From positions 1 to 25,403 of the forward strand of contig JAPLWO010000054.1 of the NCBI GenBank assembly GCA_026396555.1: 25,403 bases of DNA, in the 5' to 3' direction. The notes below the pieces were generated by a model that saw nothing but the letters and a program-made list of their open reading frames with translations, was not told the origin of the DNA and searched no databases. Positions 1 to 6,840 of this stretch are shown one piece after another (the stretch's first letter is position 1; every line of letters starts with the position of its first letter). The position numbers were made by a program, and so were the translations under genes. The stretch comes from Candidatus Magasanikiibacteriota bacterium. Lineage in GTDB: Bacteria; Patescibacteriota; Patescibacteriia; Magasanikbacterales; 2-02-FULL-50-9b.

Positions 1-54
1 CAAGACATAAAAAATTTATTAGACGCACTGCCAAATAAAAGAATTGAATTGTGA
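1..54 (+). CDS. C-terminal end of an unidentified protein (partial)
   Basis: Frame 1 is open from the first base and ends at TGA 52-54, giving a 17-residue tail that ends ALPNKRIEL. The next gene starts at GTG 51, so stop and start overlap in a GTGA arrangement typical of translational coupling. Too little is present to name a family. The open frame and the overlap are what is seen; that it is the end of a real gene is inferred. Confidence 0.6.
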   Translation, partial: QDIKNLLDALPNKRIEL

Positions 55-305
55 AATCCTTCCGCGAACGCGTTTTAGAAATCGTCGCCACTATCCATCG
101 CGGCGAAACGCGCACCTACAAACAAGTTGCCGCAGCAGCCGGATCGCCAAATGCCGCGCGCGCTGTTGGCACCATCATGAAATCAAATTACGATCCAAAA
201 ATTCCGTGTCATCGTGTGGTGCGAAGCGACGGAAAGCCTGGTGAATACAATCGTGGTGCAGAAAATAAAATTAAAATTTTAAGAGAAGAAGGTGCGATAA
301 AATAA
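51..305 (+). CDS. MGMT-family DNA-binding/alkyltransferase domain protein (84 aa)
   Basis: This is a stand-alone methylated-DNA-[protein]-cysteine S-methyltransferase domain (PF01035 type). Family members bind DNA through a winged helix, flip out O6-alkylguanine and move the alkyl group to a cysteine, repairing DNA without a cofactor. Visible hallmarks are TYKQVA (residues 22-27), the arginine finger in AARAVG (R38), GTIMKSN (40-46) and the active-site PCHRVV with C53. Because the cysteine is kept it is not an ATL protein, which carries tryptophan there. Full-length Ogt/Ada-C proteins are about 160-170 aa; the N-terminal domain is absent here, as in other short homologues. GTG is used as start, overlapping the upstream stop by 4 nt. 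No SD is visible. Confidence 0.88.
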   Translation: MKSFRERVLEIVATIHRGETRTYKQVAAAAGSPNAARAVGTIMKSNYDPKIPCHRVVRSDGKPGEYNRGAENKIKILREEGAIK

Positions 306-377
306 AAAACATGCCCTTTTTCAGGCGCAACCCATTCACTATATCACATCGTCGTATTCACGTCTAACTCCCGATTA

Positions 378-405
378 TTGACCGTCTTTTTACATACTTT
401 ATACT
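378..405 (+). promoter_or_regulatory. Promoter for the GRDP-like gene
   Basis: TTGACC (378-383), a 16-base spacer and TATACT (400-405) form a sigma70-like promoter. Transcription would begin near 412 and leave a leader of about 50 nt carrying the SD before ATG 463. Confidence 0.65.
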
Positions 406-462
406 TGCATCAGTACATTGAAAACAACAAAGAGCGCAGCGCAGAGCTGCATTGGAGAGAGA

Positions 463-1011
463 ATGAGTTACCTTTTTATTGGGATTCTAGTGGTTGTGGT
501 GATGGCGGTGATCGCGAGTGCGGTTACAGCGTATCGCCCAACGGTGACCAAGCGGCAGATCGGTGAGCTGGATTTCAACGAGATCCATGCGCAACTAAAA
601 AGTCGCAAGGAGTGGGAGGATGAACGCATCGCGGCAGCAGATGCCGAGTATCGCAAATTCCTCTGGCTCTTGGCCAAGTATCCGGGTGAGATGATGGTGC
701 CCTGGAGTCAAGACATGGACGACTTCTGGCATCAGCACATTTTGAACACGGCGAACTACACGGCAACGTGCAAGCGGCTGTTTGGAAAGTACATTCATCA
801 CACGCCAGAAAACACGACCAATGCGGCAACGCAATATACGGCGAGCCACAAGACGAGCGAACGCTACCAGCGGGAGTTCGACAAAGGTGGCGCCACTCGT
901 GCAGCAGCCACAGTTGTTCAAGCCATAGTTGCGGTGGTCATGGATGCGGCAGTAGCTGCGGTGGAGGTGGATGCGGCGGACACTGAACGAGTGTTTATGG
1001 GCATTCATTGA
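463..1011 (+). CDS. GRDP-like (PF07173-type) membrane-anchored protein, apparently frameshifted
   Basis: ATG 463 is chosen because GGAGAGAG sits just upstream. Residues 1-22 form one hydrophobic N-terminal segment. The soluble part carries the pattern DDFWHQHILNT followed by a C and then FGKYIHH, typical of the glycine-rich-domain-containing-protein-like family, whose function I cannot state. Family members often end in a Cys/Gly-rich tail. Here that tail (His, Cys, Ser, Gly repeats ending CGGGGCGGH) is present at 897-986 but in the -1 frame; the frame as read runs through it as an Ala/Val-rich sequence to a stop at 1009-1011. A single-base loss near 880-900 would explain this. Base composition and the clear SD differ from neighbouring genes. 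It has its own promoter and terminator, so it looks like a one-gene unit. Confidence 0.7.
   Translation: MSYLFIGILVVVVMAVIASAVTAYRPTVTKRQIGELDFNEIHAQLKSRKEWEDERIAAADAEYRKFLWLLAKYPGEMMVPWSQDMDDFWHQHILNTANYTATCKRLFGKYIHHTPENTTNAATQYTASHKTSERYQREFDKGGATRAAATVVQAIVAVVMDAAVAAVEVDAADTERVFMGIH
897..986 (+). other. Cys/Gly/His-rich tail in the -1 frame relative to the upstream gene
   Basis: In frame 3 this stretch reads as repeated SCSSH units and then GGHGCGSSCGGGGCGGH before TGA 984-986. It has the composition of the normal C-terminus of GRDP-like bacterial proteins. No separate start with an SD precedes it, so it is best read as the displaced end of the gene at 463. Confidence 0.6.
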
Positions 1012-1015
1012 AATT

Positions 1016-1067
1016 AAACCAGCAACTGATTTGGGTGAACACTCAAATCAAAGCGGCTGGTTTTTTT
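1016..1067 (+). terminator. Rho-independent terminator after the GRDP-like gene
   Basis: AAACCAGC (1016-1023) pairs with GCTGGTTT (1056-1063). An inner helix of TGATTTG (1027-1033) with CAAATCA (1044-1050) extends the hairpin, and a run of seven T (1061-1067) follows. Confidence 0.85.
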
Positions 1068-1131
1068 AACGTAAAAAAACACGCCCCGACTGTTACATCA
1101 AAGGCGCTAGAAACTAAAATTCAGATCACGA

Positions 1132-1740
1132 TCAGACGACGACGGGCCACTCACCAAGTTCGACCCACACTTTTTCAATATCAGAGATTCCCTTTTCACT
1201 CATGTAGTAATATCTTTGATTCAGAGACACCTCACGAACCAAACCACGATCAACAAGCTCTTCTAACGACGTTTTCCCTTCCTGCTTTGCAGGTGTCTGC
1301 ATTCGAGGCAGGTGTGCCACGACCAAAGCACCGCGCATAATCTCAAAGACAGATTTCATGAGCAGGTAGCTAAGCCCGCGATCTTTATACTTTGGAGCAA
1401 CGGCCTGGCAGGTCAAAAAGTACGTGGAACTGAAGCGCTGTACACCAAAATGTGTGCGTAGAGCAGATACATCATCACGGCGCAAAGTCGGTTCTCGATC
1501 TAGTAAACTCGAAAATCTCTCAATCACGCACGTCGCAACGATCTCACCATTTTCCGCCTCACGAACAGCGTACACATGCGAATGAGGAGACTGGAAACTT
1601 CTAAAGACAATCTGACGAAAATTGTTCATGAAATGAACGGGCAACTGACCAGCAATTAAGGACAGGTACAAATGCTGACAAGTCTCTCGATCACGCCAGC
1701 TGCCGACTCGGTGGAGCGACAGTCCTTCCGGTAATGCCAT
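1132..1740 (-). CDS. GNAT-like N-acetyltransferase-fold protein (202 aa)
   Basis: ATG 1740 is chosen because GGGAGGG lies five bases upstream; the frame stays open to 1836, but the extra N-terminus overlaps the preceding gene and has no SD. The middle of the protein resembles a GNAT core: a strand near YFLTCQAV, then AVAPKYKDRGLSYLLM, which matches the acetyl-CoA pyrophosphate-binding turn pattern (R/Q-x-x-G-x-G/A) only loosely. GNAT proteins transfer an acyl group from acyl-CoA to an amine; the substrate here is unknown. The C-terminus may be a small helical or winged segment. It follows two glycosyltransferase genes on the same strand after 74 nt and could be co-transcribed, but a weak TTGACG-N17-CACGAT lies within the end of the preceding gene and the spacer. 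Its codon use is less A/T-ending than that of the glycosyltransferases, suggesting separate origin. Confidence 0.5.
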   Translation of the reverse strand: MALPEGLSLHRVGSWRDRETCQHLYLSLIAGQLPVHFMNNFRQIVFRSFQSPHSHVYAVREAENGEIVATCVIERFSSLLDREPTLRRDDVSALRTHFGVQRFSSTYFLTCQAVAPKYKDRGLSYLLMKSVFEIMRGALVVAHLPRMQTPAKQEGKTSLEELVDRGLVREVSLNQRYYYMSEKGISDIEKVWVELGEWPVVV

Positions 1741-1814
1741 GATCCCTCCCGTTTGGTGCGCGCAGTTTTGCGCGACACGACCATCGTGCCAGTTATGAAC
1801 TTCGGCGTCAAGTT

Positions 1815-2906
1815 TTATCGAAAACACGCTTGCCACGCTCCTAAATAATCCTGCAAATATTTTATTTTTGAAATCGGTTCAATAGATTTTTTTTCAAAAT
1901 ATTTTCCACCAAATAAATAACCCGCAATCCCGACCAGTAACGCACTTTCATCACCAACAGCAATCACCGTTCCATTTTTTTCATCTTCAATAACTTCATG
2001 CGCAATACCAACATCCGTTGTTATGATTGGGACGCCTGCAGCCGCAGCTTCAATTAACGTGCGGCCGTAGCCTTCATATAAAGAAGTATTCAAAAATAAA
2101 TCCGCGCCCTTCATATACGGAACAACATTCGCAGCCCAGCCCATCACGCGAACAAACGGAAATTTCTCAAGCGCTGCACGTTCAGGACCATCACCTAAAA
2201 TAATTACTCCAAGTTCTGGATGTTGTTCAACAAGCGATTTCATCGCCTCGCATGCCCACACGATTTGTTTTTCACGCGTTAAACGCGATGCGATCAAAAT
2301 TATTTTTTTAAAATGTGGAAAACGAGAATGTAAGTCAATCGGTTCAGCTACGTGCGCCGCCTCAACGTCGACAAATACAGGTAACACAAATATTTTTTCT
2401 TGATCAATTTTAAAATCTGAATCGATTAAAGATTTTTTAATTCGCTCACTCACCACACGAATTCCATCAGCATGTCGCATGGTGTATCGTGCCATCATAA
2501 CGCGCGCACGATTTTTTATTGATTCCGCCGCAAAAAATGGATTTAAAAAATCTGTATGAACTTGCAATTGCAATTTGAGCGCAAACCTTTTTTTCAAGCG
2601 CATGCACACCATTCCCAACTCAAATGGATCTTGGCTGGTAATTAACGAATCGGTCGCTGACATCGCGCGCTGTTGAATAATCCCTGCTGAAATTTTATAT
2701 GCGTCTGACAAGCGACCGATTTTTTTCTCTGAATTTGTTGGGTAAATATGTAAATTTCCACCATGCAATTCGACGCCACTTTTTTTACCACACAAAACAA
2801 CCACATGGAGTTCGTCCACTAAATCCGCGTATTCACGCATGCGAATATACACGCCTGAACCAATTTCGAGAATTTTTGCGTCTGCACTCAGCATTAAAAC
2901 TCTCAT
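1815..2906 (-). CDS. Glycosyltransferase family 4 protein (363 aa)
   Basis: A GT-B fold glycosyltransferase that would move a sugar from a nucleotide sugar onto a cell-surface glycan or lipid acceptor at the cytoplasmic membrane. The N-terminal Rossmann half begins MRVLMLSADA and has a glycine-rich acceptor loop (GSGVY). The C-terminal half has the donor-site signatures ASRLTREKQ, ILGDGPER and the E-x7-E motif in EGYGRTLIEAAAAGVPII. At 363 aa it is of normal length for GT4. It begins at ATG 2904-2906, overlapping the upstream glycosyltransferase stop by 4 nt, so the two are coupled. Donor and acceptor cannot be read from the sequence. Confidence 0.9.
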   Translation of the reverse strand: MRVLMLSADAKILEIGSGVYIRMREYADLVDELHVVVLCGKKSGVELHGGNLHIYPTNSEKKIGRLSDAYKISAGIIQQRAMSATDSLITSQDPFELGMVCMRLKKRFALKLQLQVHTDFLNPFFAAESIKNRARVMMARYTMRHADGIRVVSERIKKSLIDSDFKIDQEKIFVLPVFVDVEAAHVAEPIDLHSRFPHFKKIILIASRLTREKQIVWACEAMKSLVEQHPELGVIILGDGPERAALEKFPFVRVMGWAANVVPYMKGADLFLNTSLYEGYGRTLIEAAAAGVPIITTDVGIAHEVIEDEKNGTVIAVGDESALLVGIAGYLFGGKYFEKKSIEPISKIKYLQDYLGAWQACFR

Positions 2907-3793
2907 ATTTTTGAATAAATACTCAATAATTCATCTGCGATTTCCGCCCAGCTGTGCGTAAACGAAAACGATCGAACTTGCGCACGAACACGCGCATACT
3001 TAATATCATTCACCAACCACTCAATTTTTCCACTTACATGCGGGCTAATTTCTCCTAGCGACGGCATCACCACCGCATAACACGTCGCGATTTTTTTCAT
3101 GAGTTCATCGTGCGGTAGCGTATGATAAATCTCCAAAGAAATTTCTGGATTATTTTTTTTCGCGACTTCAAACGCCGCACTAAATTTTTCAATATTTTTA
3201 TATGCAATATTTCGTGTTGCGAAAATAAAATTTTTCGCGCGCGCCGCCTCGTCAGATATTTTTTTATCAAAACGATTTTCGACAACAAAAATTTTCTGCG
3301 CTTCCAATTTATATGGCTTCAAAAAAATATCACGCTGCCACTCGGTTGAAAAAACCAGGGCGCTCACCTGCTGCAACGTCCACCGCGTCAATGCAAAAAT
3401 AATTTTTTCCTTTCGATTGAACGCACGCGGTTCTGTATAAAACTTTCTAAGTAAAATTTTCTCGCCGGTTCGATCAATATACTGCTCGTATAAAAAATCT
3501 CCACCGGTACGGATAATAATTTTTCGCCCCGCCAATTTTGCCGCCAAAACCGTTGGCAAGCCGACGCTAAACGTGTCGAGCGCCAAAATAAAATCTGCTT
3601 TTGCAACGCGCGGCAAAACCCGCAAAAAATACCAGAGGTGACGAACCCCGGTTGGTAATTTATTTTCGAAGCCATATGTCACGACCGACACCTGGTGGCT
3701 GCGCGATTTGAATTCCGCTTCCATCGCCGCGGCATATTGCGCGGGCCCGCTGGTCGCTGGAGGATAGATCCCCGTTGCGATACAAATTCGCAT
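2903..3793 (-). CDS. Glycosyltransferase (GT4/GT-B type, 296 aa)
   Basis: The N-terminus MRICIATGIYPPATSGPAQY is the classic start of a GT4 enzyme with the glycine-containing acceptor loop. A second domain begins near FIFATRNIAYKNIEK and reaches VVMPSLGEISPH, a divergent version of the E-x7-E donor region; the second glutamate is not obvious and the second domain is shorter than usual. ATG 3793 is preferred over GTG 3802 because the predicted promoter (-10 at 3803-3808) would start RNA near 3796, giving a nearly leaderless mRNA. It is the first gene of a minus-strand operon with the next glycosyltransferase (ATGA overlap). Probable role: surface polysaccharide or glycolipid assembly. Confidence 0.8.
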   Translation of the reverse strand: MRICIATGIYPPATSGPAQYAAAMEAEFKSRSHQVSVVTYGFENKLPTGVRHLWYFLRVLPRVAKADFILALDTFSVGLPTVLAAKLAGRKIIIRTGGDFLYEQYIDRTGEKILLRKFYTEPRAFNRKEKIIFALTRWTLQQVSALVFSTEWQRDIFLKPYKLEAQKIFVVENRFDKKISDEAARAKNFIFATRNIAYKNIEKFSAAFEVAKKNNPEISLEIYHTLPHDELMKKIATCYAVVMPSLGEISPHVSGKIEWLVNDIKYARVRAQVRSFSFTHSWAEIADELLSIYSKI

Positions 3794-3802
3794 AATACCC
3801 AC

Positions 3803-3831
3803 ATATTAGCTGAATTGCCCCAAAAAATCAA
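3803..3831 (-). promoter_or_regulatory. Promoter of the glycosyltransferase operon
   Basis: On the minus strand, TTGATT (3831-3826), a 17-base spacer and TAATAT (3808-3803). It overlaps the divergent Nudix promoter. Confidence 0.55.
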
Positions 3832-3843
3832 GCCTGTTATACT
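3815..3843 (+). promoter_or_regulatory. Promoter of the Nudix-nfo operon
   Basis: TTGCCC (3815-3820), a 17-base spacer and TATACT (3838-3843). The expected start near 3850 leaves a leader of about 15 nt with no SD. Confidence 0.65.
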
Positions 3844-3864
3844 AGCCAAATCTAACGAAAATAT

Positions 3865-4329
3865 ATGGATGTTCGCGTGCGTTGCGTTACAATTCAGAAT
3901 GAAAAACTTTTGCTCATCCATCGAGTTCGGCCCGATCTTTCCGATGATTTTTACTTTTTCCCCGGAGGGGGTGTCGAGGAAGGTGAACTTCCTGAAGCCG
4001 CATGCGTTCGCGAGATGTATGAGGAAGTCTCTGTGACGGTTGAGCCTGTAAAGTTACTCGGAATTCAATTTCACACTGACCGACTTGGCGATCACTGCCA
4101 AATGTACTATTTGGTTGATATAAAGGAAGGCGAAATTGGAAAAGGCACGGGCGATGAATATACTGAGGCGTTATTATCAACGCACGGAACGCACGATCCA
4201 GAACTTTTGAGCTTCGAGGAATTTCGTGATGGCTCAATCAAGCCGGGAAAAATCAGTGAACAGCTGGTTCCCCACCTCGACAATTTGATGCAGATGCCAT
4301 TTTTTATGCTTGACGAACGAAATATATGA
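3865..4329 (+). CDS. Nudix hydrolase (154 aa)
   Basis: Nudix enzymes hydrolyse nucleoside diphosphates linked to another moiety, using Mg2+ held by the Nudix box. The box spans about residues 35-57: G-x5-E-x7-RE-x2-EE is intact (GVEEGE, then REMYEE), but the glycine expected after EE-x is serine (EEVSV). The N-terminal strands and the length fit a simple single-domain Nudix protein. The substrate cannot be told from the box; family members clean up oxidised nucleotides or cut NDP-sugars, ADP-ribose and similar. It is the first gene of a four-gene plus-strand operon and its stop overlaps the nfo start by 4 nt (ATGA). Confidence 0.9.
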   Translation: MDVRVRCVTIQNEKLLLIHRVRPDLSDDFYFFPGGGVEEGELPEAACVREMYEEVSVTVEPVKLLGIQFHTDRLGDHCQMYYLVDIKEGEIGKGTGDEYTEALLSTHGTHDPELLSFEEFRDGSIKPGKISEQLVPHLDNLMQMPFFMLDERNI

Positions 4330-5168
4330 AAATCGGTGGACACGTTTCAATCGCAGGTGGTATTTTCAACGCACCTGATAACGCAGCAGCAATTGGCGCG
4401 GAATGTTTTCAAATGTTTACACGCTCACCACAAGGCGGACCCGCACCAAAATTAATGCCAGAAATTGTTGCTGATTTTTTAGCACGTTGTAAAAAAAATA
4501 AAATTGCTGAGTGGGTTGTGCATGCGCCATACTATATTAACCTCGCATCGGAAAAAGAAGCGCTTCGAAAGGGATCAATCCGAATTTTGCGCGAGGAATT
4601 GGAACGCGATTCTTTGATCGGCGCAAAATACATGATGTTTCATCCAGGCTCAGCAAAAAATGTTGGGGCTGAAGCTGGAATGAAATTTGTAATTGATGGA
4701 TGCAAAAAAATTCTTGACGGATACGACGGCTCGACACAATTACTAATTGAAATTTCAGCAGGTGCTGGAGAAATTATTGGCGATACGTTCGAAGAGATCG
4801 CAGAAATTTTAGATGCGGTTGATTCAGAAAAATCTTTCAAAAATAAAATTGGTGTTTGTTTTGATACGCAGCATGCATTTGGATCTGGGTATGACTTGCG
4901 CGATGAAGATGCAGTAAAAGAAACGTTTGCAAAATTCGATAAGTTAATCGGACTCGAGCGATTAAAAATGTCGCACTGCAATGATTCAAAAATTGAACTC
5001 GGCGGCCACAAAGATCGTCATGAACATATTGGCGAAGGGTTGATCGGAACAAAAGGATTCAAAGCGATTATCGCACATCCAAAATTACAGCACATGAATT
5101 TATATTGCGAAACAGAGCACGATAAAATTGCTGATGACATTAAAAAGCTTATGAAAATTCGCGGATAA
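4326..5168 (+). CDS. nfo: Endonuclease IV (AP endonuclease)
   Basis: Endonuclease IV cuts the backbone 5' of abasic sites and removes 3' blocking groups in base excision repair, using a three-zinc centre in a TIM barrel. All expected metal ligands are visible: H67 (HAPYY), H106 (FHPGSA), E142 (LIEIS), D180 and H183 (DTQHAF), H217 (SHCND), D230 and H232 (DRHEH) and E262 (YCETEH). At 280 aa it is full length. It starts at ATG 4326 overlapping the Nudix stop, so the two are coupled, and it is followed after 3 nt by the phosphatase gene. Pairing with a Nudix enzyme suggests a DNA and nucleotide damage operon; that is inference. Confidence 0.96.
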   Translation: MKIGGHVSIAGGIFNAPDNAAAIGAECFQMFTRSPQGGPAPKLMPEIVADFLARCKKNKIAEWVVHAPYYINLASEKEALRKGSIRILREELERDSLIGAKYMMFHPGSAKNVGAEAGMKFVIDGCKKILDGYDGSTQLLIEISAGAGEIIGDTFEEIAEILDAVDSEKSFKNKIGVCFDTQHAFGSGYDLRDEDAVKETFAKFDKLIGLERLKMSHCNDSKIELGGHKDRHEHIGEGLIGTKGFKAIIAHPKLQHMNLYCETEHDKIADDIKKLMKIRG

Positions 5169-5171
5169 ATT

Positions 5172-5777
5172 ATGCGATTTTATTTTATCCGACATGGCAT
5201 AACATCACATAACGAACGCGGAATTGTGCAAAGCCGTTCGGATATTCCGCTGAGTGATATGGGGCGAGAACAGGCAGCGCTCGCGGGAGATCGGCTAAAA
5301 AACGAGAAGATTAGTGGGTTTTATGCTAGTCCGCTCAGTCGCGCTCGCGAGACTGCTGAAATTATTGCAGCGCCGCATAACCTACCTGTTACAATCGATT
5401 CTTCACTGCTCGAAATTGACGCTGGAGATTTAGAAGATAAATCTTATTTAGATTTAATTGAATTTCGTAAAAATAAAACAGTTCCATTTATAGATTTTAC
5501 ATATCCAAATGGTGAACGCATTATTGATGTTTTTGCACGCGCACAAAATTTTCTCGATCATGTTCTTGCGAATCATAATATAAATGATACGATCGCCGTT
5601 GTTTCGCACGGCGCATTTTTGCGTGCAATGTTTTCTCACTTATTAAAAGTATCACTCGAGGAGGCTTATGTGTTATTGCCGACCATGAAAAATACGGCCG
5701 TCAGTATTATTGATTTTAATTTGAATGACACGCGAATTATTGAGCTTGGGTCTGTAACACATCTTGATACAAAATAA
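5172..5777 (+). CDS. Histidine phosphatase family protein (phosphoglycerate mutase-like)
   Basis: The N-terminal RHG motif (residues 7-9) supplies H8, which becomes phosphorylated. SPLSRARETA (53-62) gives the conserved arginines, E81 is the likely proton donor and SHGAF (145-149) carries the second histidine H146. These residues define the branch-1 histidine phosphatases, which include phosphoglycerate mutases, alpha-ribazole phosphatase and broad-specificity phosphatases. The sequence does not settle the substrate. At 201 aa it is a typical compact member. It lies 3 nt after nfo and 8 nt before the DUF167 gene, so it belongs to the same operon. No SD is seen. Confidence 0.88.
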   Translation: MRFYFIRHGITSHNERGIVQSRSDIPLSDMGREQAALAGDRLKNEKISGFYASPLSRARETAEIIAAPHNLPVTIDSSLLEIDAGDLEDKSYLDLIEFRKNKTVPFIDFTYPNGERIIDVFARAQNFLDHVLANHNINDTIAVVSHGAFLRAMFSHLLKVSLEEAYVLLPTMKNTAVSIIDFNLNDTRIIELGSVTHLDTK

Positions 5778-5785
5778 AATTTGTT

Positions 5786-6004
5786 ATGAAAATTTCAGTG
5801 CGTGTTATTCCGCGCGCGAAACAAAATTTAGTTGAAGTACAGCCCGACGGTTCTTATCGGGTTCGTGTTACGACGGCGCCGACAGATGGAAAAGCAACGA
5901 TCGCTGTTATAAAATTGCTCGCAAAATTTTTTAAATGTTCACAATCAGAAATTAGTTTGGTTTCAGGCGCAACGTCACGAAATAAAATTTTCGAAATTTT
6001 ATAA
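5786..6004 (+). CDS. DUF167 (YggU-type) protein, 72 aa
   Basis: The protein matches the small DUF167 family: an initial strand with RVIPRAKQN, then YRVRVTTAPTDGKATIAVIK (the APxDGKAN signature, with KAT here) and a final SGATSRNKI in place of the usual GxxSRxK. The family is widespread, often encoded at the end of operons, and has no settled biochemical role. It is the last gene of the Nudix-nfo-phosphatase operon. No rho-independent terminator follows; the next 132 bases hold no gene and only weak hairpins. Confidence 0.88.
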   Translation: MKISVRVIPRAKQNLVEVQPDGSYRVRVTTAPTDGKATIAVIKLLAKFFKCSQSEISLVSGATSRNKIFEIL

Positions 6005-6136
6005 AAAAATAAAACCCTACTCACATTCGCAGTTCGCGATATGCTTTCAGGTTTGTTGGATTCCCATCTATCAGAGAGCACGATCGTCTTGCGCTCGATC
6101 TGACTTCGAAGTTTGATGAGTAAAACTTTGCGGGGG

Positions 6137-6607
6137 CTAGTAGTCGAGGTCAAATACAACCTCGAAGATACCTTCGACGGACCGCGTGGCAACGGTGCAA
6201 CCGTAATCCCGCGGCTCTTCGCCCTCATGGAGCTCATCACGATATCTGTCGGCCCACCACCAGCCGCCTTCACCACCATCAGGATTAAACCGGCGGCTGT
6301 AGTGCAGGACCAGCCCGGACAAATCGTGAAGCTTGAGCGAGTCAGCCAACGCCTCGCAATTCCGCTGCCGCAGATGGTTCGAGTCGCAGCCCGGACACGA
6401 GCGAAACACATGAAGCTTCCCATCACGAACTTCAGAATCGTAATCGCGATAAAAACGCGCGACAGGCTCAAGCGCCTTATAAAGATTGCTCTGCTCCTCC
6501 TTACGAAATGCGAGGAGCCGCTCAGCATCCACGATCGCGTACTTCGCGTCTTCGAGTTTCGAGAACATGGTCGGCTTGATGTCCTTGATCGTAATTTTGC
6601 TGCTCAT
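6137..6607 (-). CDS. Hypothetical protein (156 aa) with its own strong promoter and SD
   Basis: I do not recognise the family. The start ATG 6607 has AGGAG seven bases upstream. The protein begins with an extended basic stretch, then a helical region rich in Glu, Ala and Arg, a possible metal site in SCPGCDSNHLRQRNC (two cysteines plus a later Cys/His set) and an acidic C-terminus with GGEGGWWWADRY and EVVFDLDY. No signal peptide or membrane segment is seen, so it is probably cytoplasmic. Codon use is markedly richer in G and C than in neighbouring core genes. It is a single-gene unit read from a near-consensus promoter at 6707-6735 after a leader of about 90 nt. It may be acquired. Confidence 0.7.
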   Translation of the reverse strand: MSSKITIKDIKPTMFSKLEDAKYAIVDAERLLAFRKEEQSNLYKALEPVARFYRDYDSEVRDGKLHVFRSCPGCDSNHLRQRNCEALADSLKLHDLSGLVLHYSRRFNPDGGEGGWWWADRYRDELHEGEEPRDYGCTVATRSVEGIFEVVFDLDY

Positions 6608-6706
6608 GGTAACTCCTGTTGCCGACGGTTATTCGCCGCGGGCTTGTAAAGAACGTTCGTCCCGAGATCTGCCCAAAACCTTCTGGGTTTCTCATCGTGA
6701 CTAACC

Positions 6707-6735
6707 ACTATAACAGGTTTTTATAAAAATGTCAA
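6707..6735 (-). promoter_or_regulatory. Near-consensus promoter for the 156-aa orphan gene
   Basis: On the minus strand, TTGACA (6735-6730), a 17-base spacer and TATAGT (6712-6707). One of the best sigma70-type matches in the window. Confidence 0.75.
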
Positions 6736-6757
6736 TACTAACACGTCAACATTAGTA
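6736..6757. promoter_or_regulatory. Interrupted palindrome between divergent promoters, candidate TrmB operator
   Basis: TACTAA (6736-6741) and TTAGTA (6752-6757) are inverted and 10 bases apart, the geometry expected for a dimeric winged-helix regulator. The site abuts the -35 of the minus-strand promoter and lies 28 bases upstream of the TrmB1 -35. The 10-mer AACATTAGTA (6748-6757) recurs upstream of the second TrmB operon. Confidence 0.45.
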
Positions 6758-6784
6758 AAAATAATAGATAAACTTTACAAATAC

Positions 6785-6813
6785 TTGACATATTAGCCAA
6801 TAAATGCTATATT
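6785..6813 (+). promoter_or_regulatory. Promoter of TrmB regulator 1
   Basis: TTGACA (6785-6790), a 17-base spacer and TATATT (6808-6813). The start near 6820 leaves about 20 nt before ATG 6841. TATTAATGTT (6810-6819), one base from the shared 10-mer, overlaps the -10 and could allow autoregulation. Confidence 0.75.
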
Positions 6814-6840
6814 AATGTTGTACATTATTGCGCTACACTT

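Noticed and set aside
306..377. Terminator after the alkyltransferase-like gene
   Set aside because: TGCCC with GGCGCA is a weak hairpin without a T run; nothing else stands out in this spacer.
768..986. Independent gene in frame 3 with the Cys/Gly-rich end
   Set aside because: Its first part is out-of-frame sequence of the GRDP-like gene and no SD precedes its start; only the tail looks real, as a displaced C-terminus.
1741..1836. N-terminal extension of the GNAT-like gene to 1836
   Set aside because: It overlaps the preceding glycosyltransferase gene, has no SD, and a strong SD sits directly before ATG 1740.
6487..6525. Hairpin CTGCTCCTC/GAGGAGC inside the 156-aa gene
   Set aside because: It lies in coding sequence, has no T run and shows no counterpart elsewhere in the window.
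5854..6528. 224-aa minus-strand frame over the DUF167 gene and the orphan gene
   Set aside because: It is antisense to DUF167 and out of frame with the SD-preceded 156-aa gene; the protein is Arg/Ser-rich low-quality sequence.
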